Positions 15,748-23,157 of a DNA stretch of 27,862 nt are shown here, piece after piece. The stretch lies in IMG/VR virus record IMGVR_UViG_3300010372_000009, positions 1 through 27,862 of that record. One strand, written 5' to 3'. This stretch comes from a virus. A program made the translations under genes and the position numbers. Numbering within the stretch: position 1 is the stretch's first letter; every line of letters starts with the position of its first letter. Under the pieces are notes generated by a model that was given only the letters and a program-made list of their open reading frames with translations, had not been told where the DNA came from and made no database searches.

Positions 15748-15909
15748 TTAGTGGTAAACGATCACGAGGCCGCTGCTGGTCTTCTCCACGCGCTTGCTGG
15801 CCTCTTGGGGTTGCTTGTTTGTTTCAGCCGCAGAAACAGAAGGGGCCGCCTTGCGGCGACCCCCTTTGGTTTCCTGGCTGGTGACTTTCGGTTGAGCTTC
15901 GTCAGCCAT
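15748..15909 (-). CDS. Hypothetical protein (53 aa) between portal and scaffold
   Basis: A short gene from ATG 15909 to TAA, overlapping the portal stop by 8 bases and ending 12 bases before the scaffold ATG. The product is basic and unstructured (MADEAQPKVTSQETKGGRRK then Ala/Ser-rich) and ends SSGLVIVYH. The first residues MADEAQP resemble the scaffold start MAEVLNT only loosely. T7 has no gene here. Coding is supported by tight packing in the operon and the overlap with portal, but no family is recognised. Confidence 0.6.
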   Translation of the reverse strand: MADEAQPKVTSQETKGGRRKAAPSVSAAETNKQPQEASKRVEKTSSGLVIVYH

Positions 15910-17443
15910 TCTTCACACCTGCCTTGACTACTTCGGTTGCCATTCCCATGCCGCCCTGAGCGAGCATCTGGCCGAGCTGGGCCATCTGTTCTTCCTGGGC
16001 TTGCTGTTGCTCCATCGCCTTGACTTCGTCTTCGCTGCGCACCAGACCCTTCATATCCAGGCCAAGCGCTGTACCGCGACGGGTCATGTAGTCCCCGACG
16101 TTGAGATAGCGAGCGACCACCTCCGGGCCGAACGTCTGATTCACGCCCTGGATGAAGGCATCGAGCTTGTTCAGGTCGTGCCCACGGCCAAGGGCTTCCA
16201 GGCCGGTGGTGATGGTCGGGCGGACGGTGTCCTTCGGGAGTGCCGGGATCTTCTTGCGCTTCTCCAGTTGCAGGATCAGGCGCTGCACCAGGGGGAACTG
16301 GAACTCCTGGGAGAGGATCGAGTAGACGCCGCCAAGGGCATCCTCCAGTTCACCGGCCATGTACCGGATCTCCTCGGCGGTCACACGCTCGCCACCACGC
16401 TGAACGGCGGTGTTGAGCAGGAACGCGAAGGACAGCCGCTGGCTGATCGACTCGATGGTCTCGAAGGCGATGCGGAAGTCAGCGAACTTCTCCACCTGCA
16501 GAACCGTCACGTCCTGGGCGTTGCCGGTGCGGACAGCCCCGTTGGGGGACTCGGTCAGGGTGCGCTGCTCGGTCGTGCCATTGGGGTTCACGAGGAACAG
16601 CACCTTGGCTGCTGCGGCAGAGCCTTCGACGATGGCCTGGGTCAGGGCTTCCAGCGACCGGAGGTCACCGTAGTACTCCTCGACGTAGCCACGGCCATAG
16701 TCCTCGCCGTCGATCTTGGTGAACCGCAAGGCCAGCCACGGGGACTTGTCCAGCGGATAGGTGCCCTCGGTGCCGGGGACACGCTCACCCTTGACCTCTT
16801 GGTAGATCCGCCACTCGTTGCCGTCCCGGTAGATCCGGGTGTACAGCTCCAGGGTCTTCTCCTTGGTCAACTGCGGGGCGTCCTTGAGCTTGGCCAGGAA
16901 GTCCTGCGGCAGTGCCTCGGGAGAGACCACGTCCTGCACGATGATCTCCAGCACGTTCCCCATGGGGTCACGGCGGACGACGTAGCGATCCAGGCGGTAG
17001 ACCTTCATGCCTCCTTCGGGGGCGAGGTACAGCAGCACGTTGCCCGCGACGAGCAACTGCTTGAGACCTTCGCCGGTCGAGACGCGGATGGCCTGGGACT
17101 CGATGTCGTACATGACAGCACGCTCGATCTTACCCAGGGCTTCCTCAACCTCGGCCCTCATGCCCTCTTGCTGGGTCATCTGCTCCAGGGTGTAGTCGTC
17201 CACCGTCAGCCGGAAGAACGGACTGTTCGGGGGCATGAGCGCCAGGAGCAGCTTCGAGGAGAGGTTGTTGACGCCTCGGGCGCCCAACCCCTGGAACGGG
17301 GTCGGGAGCTTGGAGTGTGCGGAGTGGTTTGCAGGAGGGAGGAGCGACGGGATGGTTAGTTTGGCAGCTTCTCGTGCGCGTTGAAGGAATGGCTCACGGA
17401 AGCTGATCAGGGCGTTGTAGCGCCCGCCAGCCGTTTGTTCCAT
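15902..17443 (-). CDS. Portal (head-tail connector) protein, T7 gp8-like
   Basis: The dodecameric portal (513 aa) through which DNA is packaged and ejected; it nucleates head assembly with the scaffold. Recognisable T7 gp8-family stretches are the start GRYNALISFREPFLQRA, GARGVNNLSSKLLLALMPPNSPFFRL, and RGGERVTAEEIRYMAGELEDALGG near the middle-end. The C-terminus is Gln/Met-rich. Length is close to T7 gp8 (536 aa). AGGAGG precedes ATG 17443 by about 3 nt. The stop overlaps the next small gene by 8 bases. Confidence 0.95.
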   Translation of the reverse strand: MEQTAGGRYNALISFREPFLQRAREAAKLTIPSLLPPANHSAHSKLPTPFQGLGARGVNNLSSKLLLALMPPNSPFFRLTVDDYTLEQMTQQEGMRAEVEEALGKIERAVMYDIESQAIRVSTGEGLKQLLVAGNVLLYLAPEGGMKVYRLDRYVVRRDPMGNVLEIIVQDVVSPEALPQDFLAKLKDAPQLTKEKTLELYTRIYRDGNEWRIYQEVKGERVPGTEGTYPLDKSPWLALRFTKIDGEDYGRGYVEEYYGDLRSLEALTQAIVEGSAAAAKVLFLVNPNGTTEQRTLTESPNGAVRTGNAQDVTVLQVEKFADFRIAFETIESISQRLSFAFLLNTAVQRGGERVTAEEIRYMAGELEDALGGVYSILSQEFQFPLVQRLILQLEKRKKIPALPKDTVRPTITTGLEALGRGHDLNKLDAFIQGVNQTFGPEVVARYLNVGDYMTRRGTALGLDMKGLVRSEDEVKAMEQQQAQEEQMAQLGQMLAQGGMGMATEVVKAGVKNG

Positions 17444-17455
17444 ACGCCTCCTCGG

Positions 17456-17740
17456 TTAGCCCACGGGGATGTTCAGGCCGCTACCGGTGTTCGCTCCACC
17501 AGCTTGGTTCAGGTCGATGCGCAAGCCATTGCGGCGGTTGCGCTTGCGGGTACTCAGCTCCTCGTTCTGGGTCATGGTCTCCGCGTTCTGTTCCGGCTTC
17601 GGGGCTTCCTGGGCCGGAGGGGCTTGCTCGACTACCTTGGGCTTGTCGGCCTTGATACCGAACACACCGCCCACGGTCTTCGAGACTGCCTTCTTGATGG
17701 ACTTGGTGACGGACTTAACCGCCTTCTTGATGCCACCCAC
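17456..17740 (-). CDS. Small virion protein, T7 gp7.3-like
   Basis: A protein of 94 aa from GTG 17740, with GAGG 9 nt upstream. The lysine-rich amphipathic start GIKKAVKSVTKSIKKAVSK closely resembles the N-terminus of T7 gp7.3, a virion protein needed for adsorption and ejected into the host. A Pro/Ala/Gln-rich linker follows. The C-terminus carries RNGLRIDL (70-77), nearly the same as in the gp6.7-like protein, and ends in a glycine-rich GGANTGSGLNIPVG, like the T7 gp7.3 end. The next gene is the portal. Confidence 0.8.
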   Translation of the reverse strand: MGGIKKAVKSVTKSIKKAVSKTVGGVFGIKADKPKVVEQAPPAQEAPKPEQNAETMTQNEELSTRKRNRRNGLRIDLNQAGGANTGSGLNIPVG

Positions 17741-17743
17741 TGG

Positions 17744-18196
17744 TTAACACCTCATCACAGTCATGGTTTCGGTCAGGCCATGCCGGGCGTAAAGCCGTCG
17801 GATGGCCGCTTTGTTGCTGGCTGCGCGAGTGCCGAACTCACAGCCCCTTGCCCCGTGGAGCAGCGCGAAGGTCTTCATCACCTCGAACACCTCGGACAAC
17901 CGGGTGCTCCCAGTCCCTACTCGAAGCAGGTACTCCTCGGTGAGCACGAAGCCACGGGCGTACCACTCGCTGGCTTTCGAGTAGCCGATCAGGTAGTCGG
18001 AGTTGATGAGGACGATGTGGTGGTCTCGAAGGGAGACCTCTGCAGCTTCGTCTGCGGACAGGAGCCACTGGCCGTAGTCGGCCTTGTGGATGTCGAAGTA
18101 GAGCTTCATGGCCTCCCGAACGGTCGGCTCGATCTGCTCACGGGTCAGAGGGGTTGGGGTTCCAGCATCCAGGCGCAGATACTGGGGGACGTACAC
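17744..18196 (-). CDS. GNAT-like protein at the gene 7 position
   Basis: A protein of 150 aa starting at GTG 18196, with GAGG about 6 nt upstream and 8 bases after the previous stop. The C-terminal part, ASNKAAIRRLYARHGLTETMTVM, has the asparagine-x-x-A-x-x-LY-x-x-x-GF-like pattern seen at the end of GNAT acetyltransferases. Whether it retains acetyl-CoA binding is unclear, because no obvious Q/R-x-x-G-x-G/A loop is visible. It lies between gp6.7-like and gp7.3-like virion genes, so a structural or host-range role is as likely as an enzyme. The stop is 3 bases before the next start. Confidence 0.72.
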   Translation of the reverse strand: MYVPQYLRLDAGTPTPLTREQIEPTVREAMKLYFDIHKADYGQWLLSADEAAEVSLRDHHIVLINSDYLIGYSKASEWYARGFVLTEEYLLRVGTGSTRLSEVFEVMKTFALLHGARGCEFGTRAASNKAAIRRLYARHGLTETMTVMRC

Positions 18197-18204
18197 GGCT
18201 TACC

Positions 18205-18408
18205 TCAGACGGTGTAACCGCCGTACTTGCGCTCCTCCTCGTTACGGTCGAGGTCGATGCGCAGCTTGTTCCGCACGGGAGTCTTCTTGACGACGTTGGT
18301 GTCCTCGTTCTCGGGGACTCCTTGCGCGTCAGCAGCGGACTTCTCCGGTGCGGGCGGGGCTGCCGCAGGAGTGCTGGACTTCATCTTCGGGGTCTTAGCG
18401 AAGCACAT
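18205..18408 (-). CDS. Small virion protein, T7 gp6.7-like
   Basis: A protein of 67 aa that begins MCFAKTPKM. T7 gp6.7 also begins with MCF and has TPKM shortly after, which with gene order supports the assignment. The middle is Ala/Pro-rich and unstructured. The motif RNKLRIDL (46-53) is nearly repeated in the gp7.3-like protein two genes downstream. T7 gp6.7 is a minor virion protein ejected at infection. RBS GGAG is 7 nt before ATG 18408, and the start overlaps the previous gene. Confidence 0.75.
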   Translation of the reverse strand: MCFAKTPKMKSSTPAAAPPAPEKSAADAQGVPENEDTNVVKKTPVRNKLRIDLDRNEEERKYGGYTV

Positions 18409-18592
18409 GAGTGTTCTCCAACACGTTCTCTTGCTGTTGCTCGAAAGCGCGACGGAGCAACCGGATTACCCGACGCTCACCAACGCGCATCCAGATTTCA
18501 CGTTCAGACCACTCAGGCTCTGGGCAACGCTCGGGGAAGCGCTGCTCCAGGGCATCAAGTAGGTCTTTAGGAATCACAGGTAGTTGATCCAT
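18395..18592 (-). CDS. Hypothetical protein (65 aa), first gene of the head operon
   Basis: ATG 18592 has AGGG 7 nt upstream and is the first start after the candidate promoter at 18624-18649. The protein is charged and helical: DLLDALEQRFPERCPEPEW, then REIWMRVGERRVIRLLRRAFEQQQENVLENTHVLR. There are no membrane segments or metal-binding cysteines. The stop overlaps the gp6.7-like gene by 14 bases. It occupies the position of T7 gp6.5, but I cannot show homology. Confidence 0.75.
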   Translation of the reverse strand: MDQLPVIPKDLLDALEQRFPERCPEPEWSEREIWMRVGERRVIRLLRRAFEQQQENVLENTHVLR

Positions 18593-18623
18593 AAGTTATC
18601 CCTATGAGTGTTTTCCCTGTCCT

Positions 18624-18649
18624 CCAAGACTGTGTGGTAATTGACCGGG
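18624..18649 (-). promoter_or_regulatory. Candidate phage promoter before the head operon
   Basis: Directly after the nrdB stop, the minus strand reads CCGGTC then AATTACCACACAGT (18642 down to 18629), then CTTGGAGGAC. The 14-base core is identical to that at 14402-14415, and the flanking CCGGT and GGAG are also shared. AAT upstream and GGAG at the presumed start resemble the layout of T7-type promoters. The position corresponds to T7 phi6.5, ahead of the gp6.7/gp7/gp8 group. The promoter role is inferred from repetition and position. Confidence 0.55.
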
Positions 18650-18652
18650 GGC

Positions 18653-19642
18653 TTATTCCCACCCCCAGTCACCCTCCATACCCTTGTGGTTGTAGTCGGT
18701 CACACGGCCCTCGAAGAAGTTCTTCTGGTTGTCACCGGAGACGATGTGGTCGACCCACGGCAACGGGTTCTTCTCGATCCCCCAGTTCGGCTTGAGGCCG
18801 AGCTGAACCAGACGGCGATCCGCGATGAAGCGGATGTACTGCTTGACCTCCTCGGGGGTCAGCGCCTTCGGCCCACCCAGGGCGAACGACAGGTCGATGA
18901 AGCGATCCTCCAAGGCGACACCCTGGCGGAACATCTCGTAGATCGCCCGCTTGAAGTCGTCGGTGACGATCTCCGGGTGCTCCTCGCAGTGGCGCCGGAA
19001 CAGAGCCGCCATGATCTCGACGTGCTTGGTCTCGTCGCGGATCGACCATTCGACGATCTCGCACATGCCCAGCATCTTCGAGCCAGCCTCGGGGCGCTGG
19101 TAGTTTAGGAGCTGGACGAAGGCCGAGAACAGGCTCATACCCTCGTTCATCACGGTGCGAGCGAGGTTGATCCCCATCTGCTTCGGTGTGATAGCCGACG
19201 CCCCAAGGTACGGATCGACCACGAAGTCCTGCATGAACTCCGCTTTGTCGGCCATCTCCTCGTACTCAAGGAACGCTCGGTACTCCGTCTCCGGTAGTCC
19301 CAGGGTGTCGTTCAGCAGCGCATAGGCGCGCATGTGGGTCGACTCCCGGTTGGCGATGGAGAGCAGCGCCATGCGGGCTTCGTTGTTCTTGAAGTACGGC
19401 AGGAACACGTCGACGTAGGAACCGCCCACGATCTGGTCGCTCTGGGTGAACAGGCGCAGGATCTGGGTGATGTGGTTCTTCTCGACCGGGGTGATCGTCC
19501 CGTCCTTCCACTGGTTCACGTCACGCTGCAGGGAAGCCTCGTACTCCATCCAGAACAAGGACTCATGCTCAATAGCGTGGTTGACGAACTCGGGGTAGTG
19601 GAACGGTTTGTAAGTTGTCGAGTACTCAGTGAGCTGCGACAT
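18653..19642 (-). CDS. nrdB: Ribonucleotide reductase, class Ia beta subunit
   Basis: Small subunit (329 aa) that holds the diiron-tyrosyl radical and passes it to NrdA. The iron ligands and radical site line up with E. coli: Asp69, Glu100, His103 and Tyr107 in ESTHMRAY (same 31- and 7-residue spacings as Asp84/Glu115/Tyr122), then Glu167 (NEGM), Glu204 and His207 (DETKH). This identifies a Tyr-radical class Ia enzyme, not a class Ic type. RBS AGGAGG lies 5 nt before ATG 19642, inside the end of the HNH gene. It is shorter than E. coli NrdB (376 aa). It is the last gene before a candidate late promoter. Confidence 0.96.
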   Translation of the reverse strand: MSQLTEYSTTYKPFHYPEFVNHAIEHESLFWMEYEASLQRDVNQWKDGTITPVEKNHITQILRLFTQSDQIVGGSYVDVFLPYFKNNEARMALLSIANRESTHMRAYALLNDTLGLPETEYRAFLEYEEMADKAEFMQDFVVDPYLGASAITPKQMGINLARTVMNEGMSLFSAFVQLLNYQRPEAGSKMLGMCEIVEWSIRDETKHVEIMAALFRRHCEEHPEIVTDDFKRAIYEMFRQGVALEDRFIDLSFALGGPKALTPEEVKQYIRFIADRRLVQLGLKPNWGIEKNPLPWVDHIVSGDNQKNFFEGRVTDYNHKGMEGDWGWE

Positions 19643-20039
19643 TGAATCCTCCTGTGAGATAAGCGATTGCCCGGCTCAGGGCTTCCCTGCTGTCCCGCAG
19701 AAGGCCGAGCGCCTTGTTACACGACGGACACAGCAGTCCCCGCACTGCGCCCGTTGTATGGCAGTGGTCGACGTGAAGGACGCCTTTATCGGGGTGGGTT
19801 TTACAGATCGCGCAGACACCGCCTTGCTGATCGAACATCGCTTCGTACTGGTCTTTGGTTATTCCGTAGCGTTCTTTCAGCTTGTTCCAGCGGTACTCGC
19901 GCTTGTAGGTCAGTGATTTGCAGCGTTTGCAGAAAGCCTCACGACCTCCACCGGCCTTGGGAGACCGGCGGAAGTACTCAGTGATGGGCTTTTCCTCGCC
20001 GCATTTCGTGCAGCGTTTCAGCCCTGGCAACTCAGACAT
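19626..20039 (-). CDS. HNH endonuclease, recombination endonuclease VII family
   Basis: Probable free-standing homing-type nuclease (137 aa) lying between nrdA and nrdB. N-terminal zinc cysteines are CTKC (10, 13) and CKRC (37, 40). The HNH/endonuclease VII core is CAIC (76, 79), HVDHCHTTG with Asp91-His92, and LLCPSCNKALG (104, 107). The 5' end overlaps nrdA by 22 bases and the 3' end overlaps nrdB by 17 bases. Start choice is uncertain: ATG 20039 has AGGAGG only 1 nt away, whereas TTG 20030 has the same AGGAGG 10 nt upstream. A packaging role like T4 gp49 is possible, but position argues for a mobile endonuclease. Confidence 0.9.
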   Translation of the reverse strand: MSELPGLKRCTKCGEEKPITEYFRRSPKAGGGREAFCKRCKSLTYKREYRWNKLKERYGITKDQYEAMFDQQGGVCAICKTHPDKGVLHVDHCHTTGAVRGLLCPSCNKALGLLRDSREALSRAIAYLTGGFNVAAH

Positions 20040-21781
20040 TCCTCCTCAGCGTTGTAGTCTTTCAGCGCCTTGCGCTCGATCTTCTGGCTCACCTTGTCGC
20101 CACTGAACCCGGCATCTGTCCGCAAGTAGTACACGCCCTTGAGTCCCCGCTGGTACGCCATGAGGTGAACCTCGTTGACGTAGCGGCGCTCCGAACCGAA
20201 CGGGAAGTACAGGTTCAGGCTCTGGCCCTGGCAGATGTGCTCCTGGCGATCAGCAGCGAGGTCGACGACCCACCGCATGTCCAGCTCGAAGGCGGTCTTG
20301 AAGACCTCCTTGTCGTACTCGTCGAGGAAGTCCAGGTGCTGCACCGACCCCTTGTGCAGGATGATCGACTGCCAGACCTCGTCGGTGTTGTGGCCGAGGG
20401 ATTCCAGCAGCGCCTCAAGGTGCGGGTTCTTCACCAGATGGGAGCCAGCACGGGTGCGCTGGGTGAAGGCGTTCGAGCGCAGCGGTTCGATTGACGGGCT
20501 GGTGCCGCAGATCAGGCCGCTGTTGGCGTTCGGTGCGATGGCCAGCAGGTGGCTGTTGCGACGGCCAGTGCCCACCATGTCCGGTGCCTCGCCGCGCTCC
20601 AGGGCCAGCTCCTGGCTTGCCTCAATGGCATCGGCCTCGATCTTGGCGAAGATGCGGCGGTTCATGGACTTGGCGATGACCGACTCCCACGGCACCCGCT
20701 TGCTCTGCAGCAGGGAGTGGAAGCCCATGGCGCCCAGGCCAATGGCCCGTTCACGCATGGCCGAGTACACCGCACGGCTCATTACGTCCGGGGCGTGCTC
20801 GATGAAGTAGTCCAGCACGTTGTCGAGGAACCGAACCCAACGATGCACGAAGCGCGGGTCTTTGCTCCACTCGTCGAACTTCTCAAGGTTGATCGACGAG
20901 AGGCAGCACACAGCCGTGCGCTCGGCGTCGGTCGGCAGGTGAATCTCGTTGCACAGGTTCGAGCCATGGATTCGCAGCCCCAGGGCGCGTTGGGCCTCGG
21001 GCAGCGCACGGTTCGCTGTGTCGATGAAGTTCAGGTACGGCTCGCCGGTACGGAAGCGAACTTCGAGGATCGACTGCCACAGTTCTCGCGCATCCACTGT
21101 TTCAACCACAGCGCCGCTATGAGGGCAGCGAAGCTCCCAAGATCGACCAGCGAAAACAGCAGCCATAAAGTCATCGGTGATGTTGATCGCGTGGTGGATG
21201 TTGAAGCACTTGCGGTTCACGTCACCCCCGGTTGGGAGGCGAATGTTCATGAACTCGACGACATCTGGATGGGAAATGGACAGGTACGCCGCATAGGAAC
21301 CCTTGCGGGTCTTGCCCTGGCGGAACCCTTCGACGGCGCTGTCAGCGATCTTGATGTGCGGCAGCGGGCCGACCGATTTGTCGGACACAGCACGCACCAG
21401 ATCCCAGTGACCGCCGACACCACCGCCCATCATGGACAGCCAAGCCAGCTCGACCTGATGCTGCACCAGACCCTCGCGGGTATCCGGCACGAACGACAGG
21501 AAGCAACTGATCGGCATGGCCTTGGGTAGCTCGCCCGGCATGGGGGCGTTGCTCAGGATCGGGCTGGAGTACATGGCCCAGCCACGGGAGACATCGTCGT
21601 AGATGTCCTGGGCGAACTGCAGGTCTCCCTTGCAGAACGCCAGTGCGGGTCGCGCAAAGGCGCGTTGGAAAGTCTCACCCCCAGAAAGATAAAACCCCCG
21701 CAAGAGGTCTCCTGCGAGGGCTGTCAGTCGGGCATCACGCCCATTGTCCAGGGTGAGACCGTGGTAGGTCTCAAGGTGCAT
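20018..21781 (-). CDS. nrdA: Ribonucleotide reductase, class Ia alpha subunit
   Basis: Large subunit (587 aa) that reduces ribonucleoside diphosphates to deoxy forms. Catalytic residues are visible: Cys93 (PISCFL), the Asn275-Cys277-Glu279 set in GSNLCNEIHLP, a second redox cysteine at 292/293 (AVCCLSS), the tyrosine pair in GVYYLRT for radical transfer, and a C-terminal CLSC pair (582, 585) for reactivation by thioredoxin/glutaredoxin. It begins directly with the reductase domain, so the N-terminal ATP-cone of E. coli NrdA (761 aa) is absent and ATP/dATP activity control is probably lost. The start ATG 21781 overlaps the MazG-like stop; a GGAG is 12 nt upstream. The gene is followed by an HNH endonuclease, then nrdB. 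Confidence 0.96.
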   Translation of the reverse strand: MHLETYHGLTLDNGRDARLTALAGDLLRGFYLSGGETFQRAFARPALAFCKGDLQFAQDIYDDVSRGWAMYSSPILSNAPMPGELPKAMPISCFLSFVPDTREGLVQHQVELAWLSMMGGGVGGHWDLVRAVSDKSVGPLPHIKIADSAVEGFRQGKTRKGSYAAYLSISHPDVVEFMNIRLPTGGDVNRKCFNIHHAINITDDFMAAVFAGRSWELRCPHSGAVVETVDARELWQSILEVRFRTGEPYLNFIDTANRALPEAQRALGLRIHGSNLCNEIHLPTDAERTAVCCLSSINLEKFDEWSKDPRFVHRWVRFLDNVLDYFIEHAPDVMSRAVYSAMRERAIGLGAMGFHSLLQSKRVPWESVIAKSMNRRIFAKIEADAIEASQELALERGEAPDMVGTGRRNSHLLAIAPNANSGLICGTSPSIEPLRSNAFTQRTRAGSHLVKNPHLEALLESLGHNTDEVWQSIILHKGSVQHLDFLDEYDKEVFKTAFELDMRWVVDLAADRQEHICQGQSLNLYFPFGSERRYVNEVHLMAYQRGLKGVYYLRTDAGFSGDKVSQKIERKALKDYNAEEECLSCQG

Positions 21782-22073
21782 CTTTGACGAAAACTCCGTT
21801 GATCATCTTTCCGGTTCGGTTCTTGATCTGGTCGTAGGCCGAGGCGAGGCACTGACCGAGGGACAGGCCGTGCATCCGGGCCTGGATGATGAGGGTCACG
21901 ACGATGTCGCCAATGGCATCCTCGATCTCGCGGCGGTCGTTCTTGACGATGCCCTCGATCAACTCCAAGACCTCCTCGTGGGTCTTCTCCCATTGGCTGG
22001 CGGGCGTGGCTTTCTCGAAGATGCCCCGGTCTTCCGCCCACTTGATCACAGCGGTTTCCAGGCTCTCGATCAT
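21771..22073 (-). CDS. MazG-like nucleotide pyrophosphohydrolase
   Basis: A small all-alpha NTP pyrophosphohydrolase of 100 aa, which would hydrolyse (d)NTPs to monophosphates or cleanse modified nucleotides. The family metal-binding pattern is visible: EEVLE with Glu33, Glu34 and Glu37, then EIED with Glu49 and Asp52, followed by a second acidic position at Asp56 (AIGD). The length fits single-domain phage MazG-like proteins. The start overlaps the DUF3310 stop (ATGA), and the stop overlaps nrdA by 11 bases. Context with RNR and ThyX supports a role in balancing dNTP pools. An effect on host (p)ppGpp, proposed for some phage MazG proteins, cannot be judged here. Confidence 0.88.
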   Translation of the reverse strand: MIESLETAVIKWAEDRGIFEKATPASQWEKTHEEVLELIEGIVKNDRREIEDAIGDIVVTLIIQARMHGLSLGQCLASAYDQIKNRTGKMINGVFVKDAP

Positions 22074-22387
22074 GCAGCGCGCTCCTGGGGTTTCAGGAAG
22101 TCACGCACCGCGCACTCAAGGCGCAGCAGCTTCTTCTCGTACCACTCAGCCTTCTCCAAGTCCTGAATCCCGGCCTTCTTCTGGTAACGCCAGCGGTACT
22201 TGAAGGAGTTGCCGCGCAGGTAACCGCGCAGTTCATCAATGGTCATCATCGAGACCATGGCCTCGAAGCACTCGATGTTGATGCCGTCCACGTCCTCAAC
22301 GAGGGCGCCGCGAACAGCAGCAAGCAAGGGGTCGAGCTTCCCCTTGTAATGGCCAGGGTGGTTGACCATGTCGATCACGGATTCCAT
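22070..22387 (-). CDS. DUF3310 family protein
   Basis: A protein of 105 aa with the DUF3310 pattern: NHPGHYKGK near the N-terminus, IECFEAM in the middle, then GNSFKYRWRYQKKAG and DLEKAEWYEKKLL. The family is common in phages beside nucleotide-metabolism genes; its biochemical role is not established as far as I know. The start ATG 22387 overlaps the exonuclease stop by 13 bases, with AAGGTGAAG just upstream. A later Met (residue 7) is an alternative start. The stop overlaps the MazG-like start (ATGA). Confidence 0.88.
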   Translation of the reverse strand: MESVIDMVNHPGHYKGKLDPLLAAVRGALVEDVDGINIECFEAMVSMMTIDELRGYLRGNSFKYRWRYQKKAGIQDLEKAEWYEKKLLRLECAVRDFLKPQERAA

Positions 22388-23157
22388 AGCTTCACCTTCT
22401 TAGTCTTGAAGTCGTAGTCGGATGCCCGGCAGATGCGGGCCACGCGGGCCTGAACCAGGGCTTCTTCTTCGGAGAGACCGGCCTTGGCGAATGCCTCGAC
22501 GACCTTCTCCCAGGCGCCTTGCACGTCGAAGTACTGGTCGTGCTTGGTCTCGTGGGCGAACGGCAGGAGGATCTTGTCGGCCTTGGCCGGGCCGATACCT
22601 GGGCAGCCCTTGTAGCCATCGGTGATGTCGCCGGTCAGGGCTTGCTGCAGGTGGTGGTAGTTGGCTTGGTGCTCGGTCACCTCGAACACGCCCAGCTCGG
22701 TGCGGTGGGTGTGGAAGTGCAGACCGGGGATGGTCTTGAGGTCTTTGTCCTTGGTGATGATGACCTTGCGGCCAGCCAGCTTCGGCCATGTGGAGAGGAT
22801 GCCGAGCACGTCGTCAGCCTCCAGGCCCGGACGAATGAACGTCTCGAAGCTCTCCTTGAGCTGCTCCTTGAGCGGCTTGAGGATCATCGGCTTGCGCTGG
22901 CCGACCCGGTTCTCCTTGTAGGAAGGGAGCACCGAGCTGCGCCAGTTGGTCTCGTCCGTCAGGGCCACGATGATGCGGTCGGCGTTGATCGCCTCTGCCA
23001 CCTCATGCACCCGGTCGACCACCCGGAGTCGGCCCTGGTCTTCCCACGCATGGAGAGTCCAGAGGCCATCACCCCAGTGGATCGGCTCCTCGGCACCGGC
23101 TGCGATCTCGTAGGCGAAGATGTCGCCGTCGATCAGCGCGATGGTTTCAGTGGACAT
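22375..23157 (-). CDS. 5'-3' exonuclease, T7 gp6-like (FEN/PIN family)
   Basis: Degrades DNA from 5' ends; in T7 this removes primers and breaks down host DNA to nucleotides. Length is 260 aa from ATG 23157, which has GGAG 6 nt upstream; upstream in-frame residues are low-complexity and not family-like. Acidic metal ligands are visible: Asp10 and Asp12 (LIDGD), Glu113/Asp115/Asp116 (LEADD), Asp137/Asp139 (TKDKD), Asp177/Asp180 (GDITD). A helix-3-turn-helix DNA-binding motif GCPGIGPAKADKIL spans about 184-197. It sits downstream of thyX and upstream of the reductase genes, so released host nucleotides and new dNTP synthesis are encoded together. Confidence 0.95.
   Translation of the reverse strand: MSTETIALIDGDIFAYEIAAGAEEPIHWGDGLWTLHAWEDQGRLRVVDRVHEVAEAINADRIIVALTDETNWRSSVLPSYKENRVGQRKPMILKPLKEQLKESFETFIRPGLEADDVLGILSTWPKLAGRKVIITKDKDLKTIPGLHFHTHRTELGVFEVTEHQANYHHLQQALTGDITDGYKGCPGIGPAKADKILLPFAHETKHDQYFDVQGAWEKVVEAFAKAGLSEEEALVQARVARICRASDYDFKTKKVKLWNP

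Noticed and set aside
16001-17359. 452-codon frame on the + strand, antisense to portal
   Set aside because: A mirror frame produced by strong GC bias at third positions of the portal gene. It has no family features, and no other + strand genes are supported.
18600-18620. ACACTCATAGGG considered as a further T7-like promoter or fourth motif copy
   Set aside because: Only ATAGG is shared and the ATCCAC part is absent. It lies in the leader of the 65-aa gene and is better explained as RBS context.
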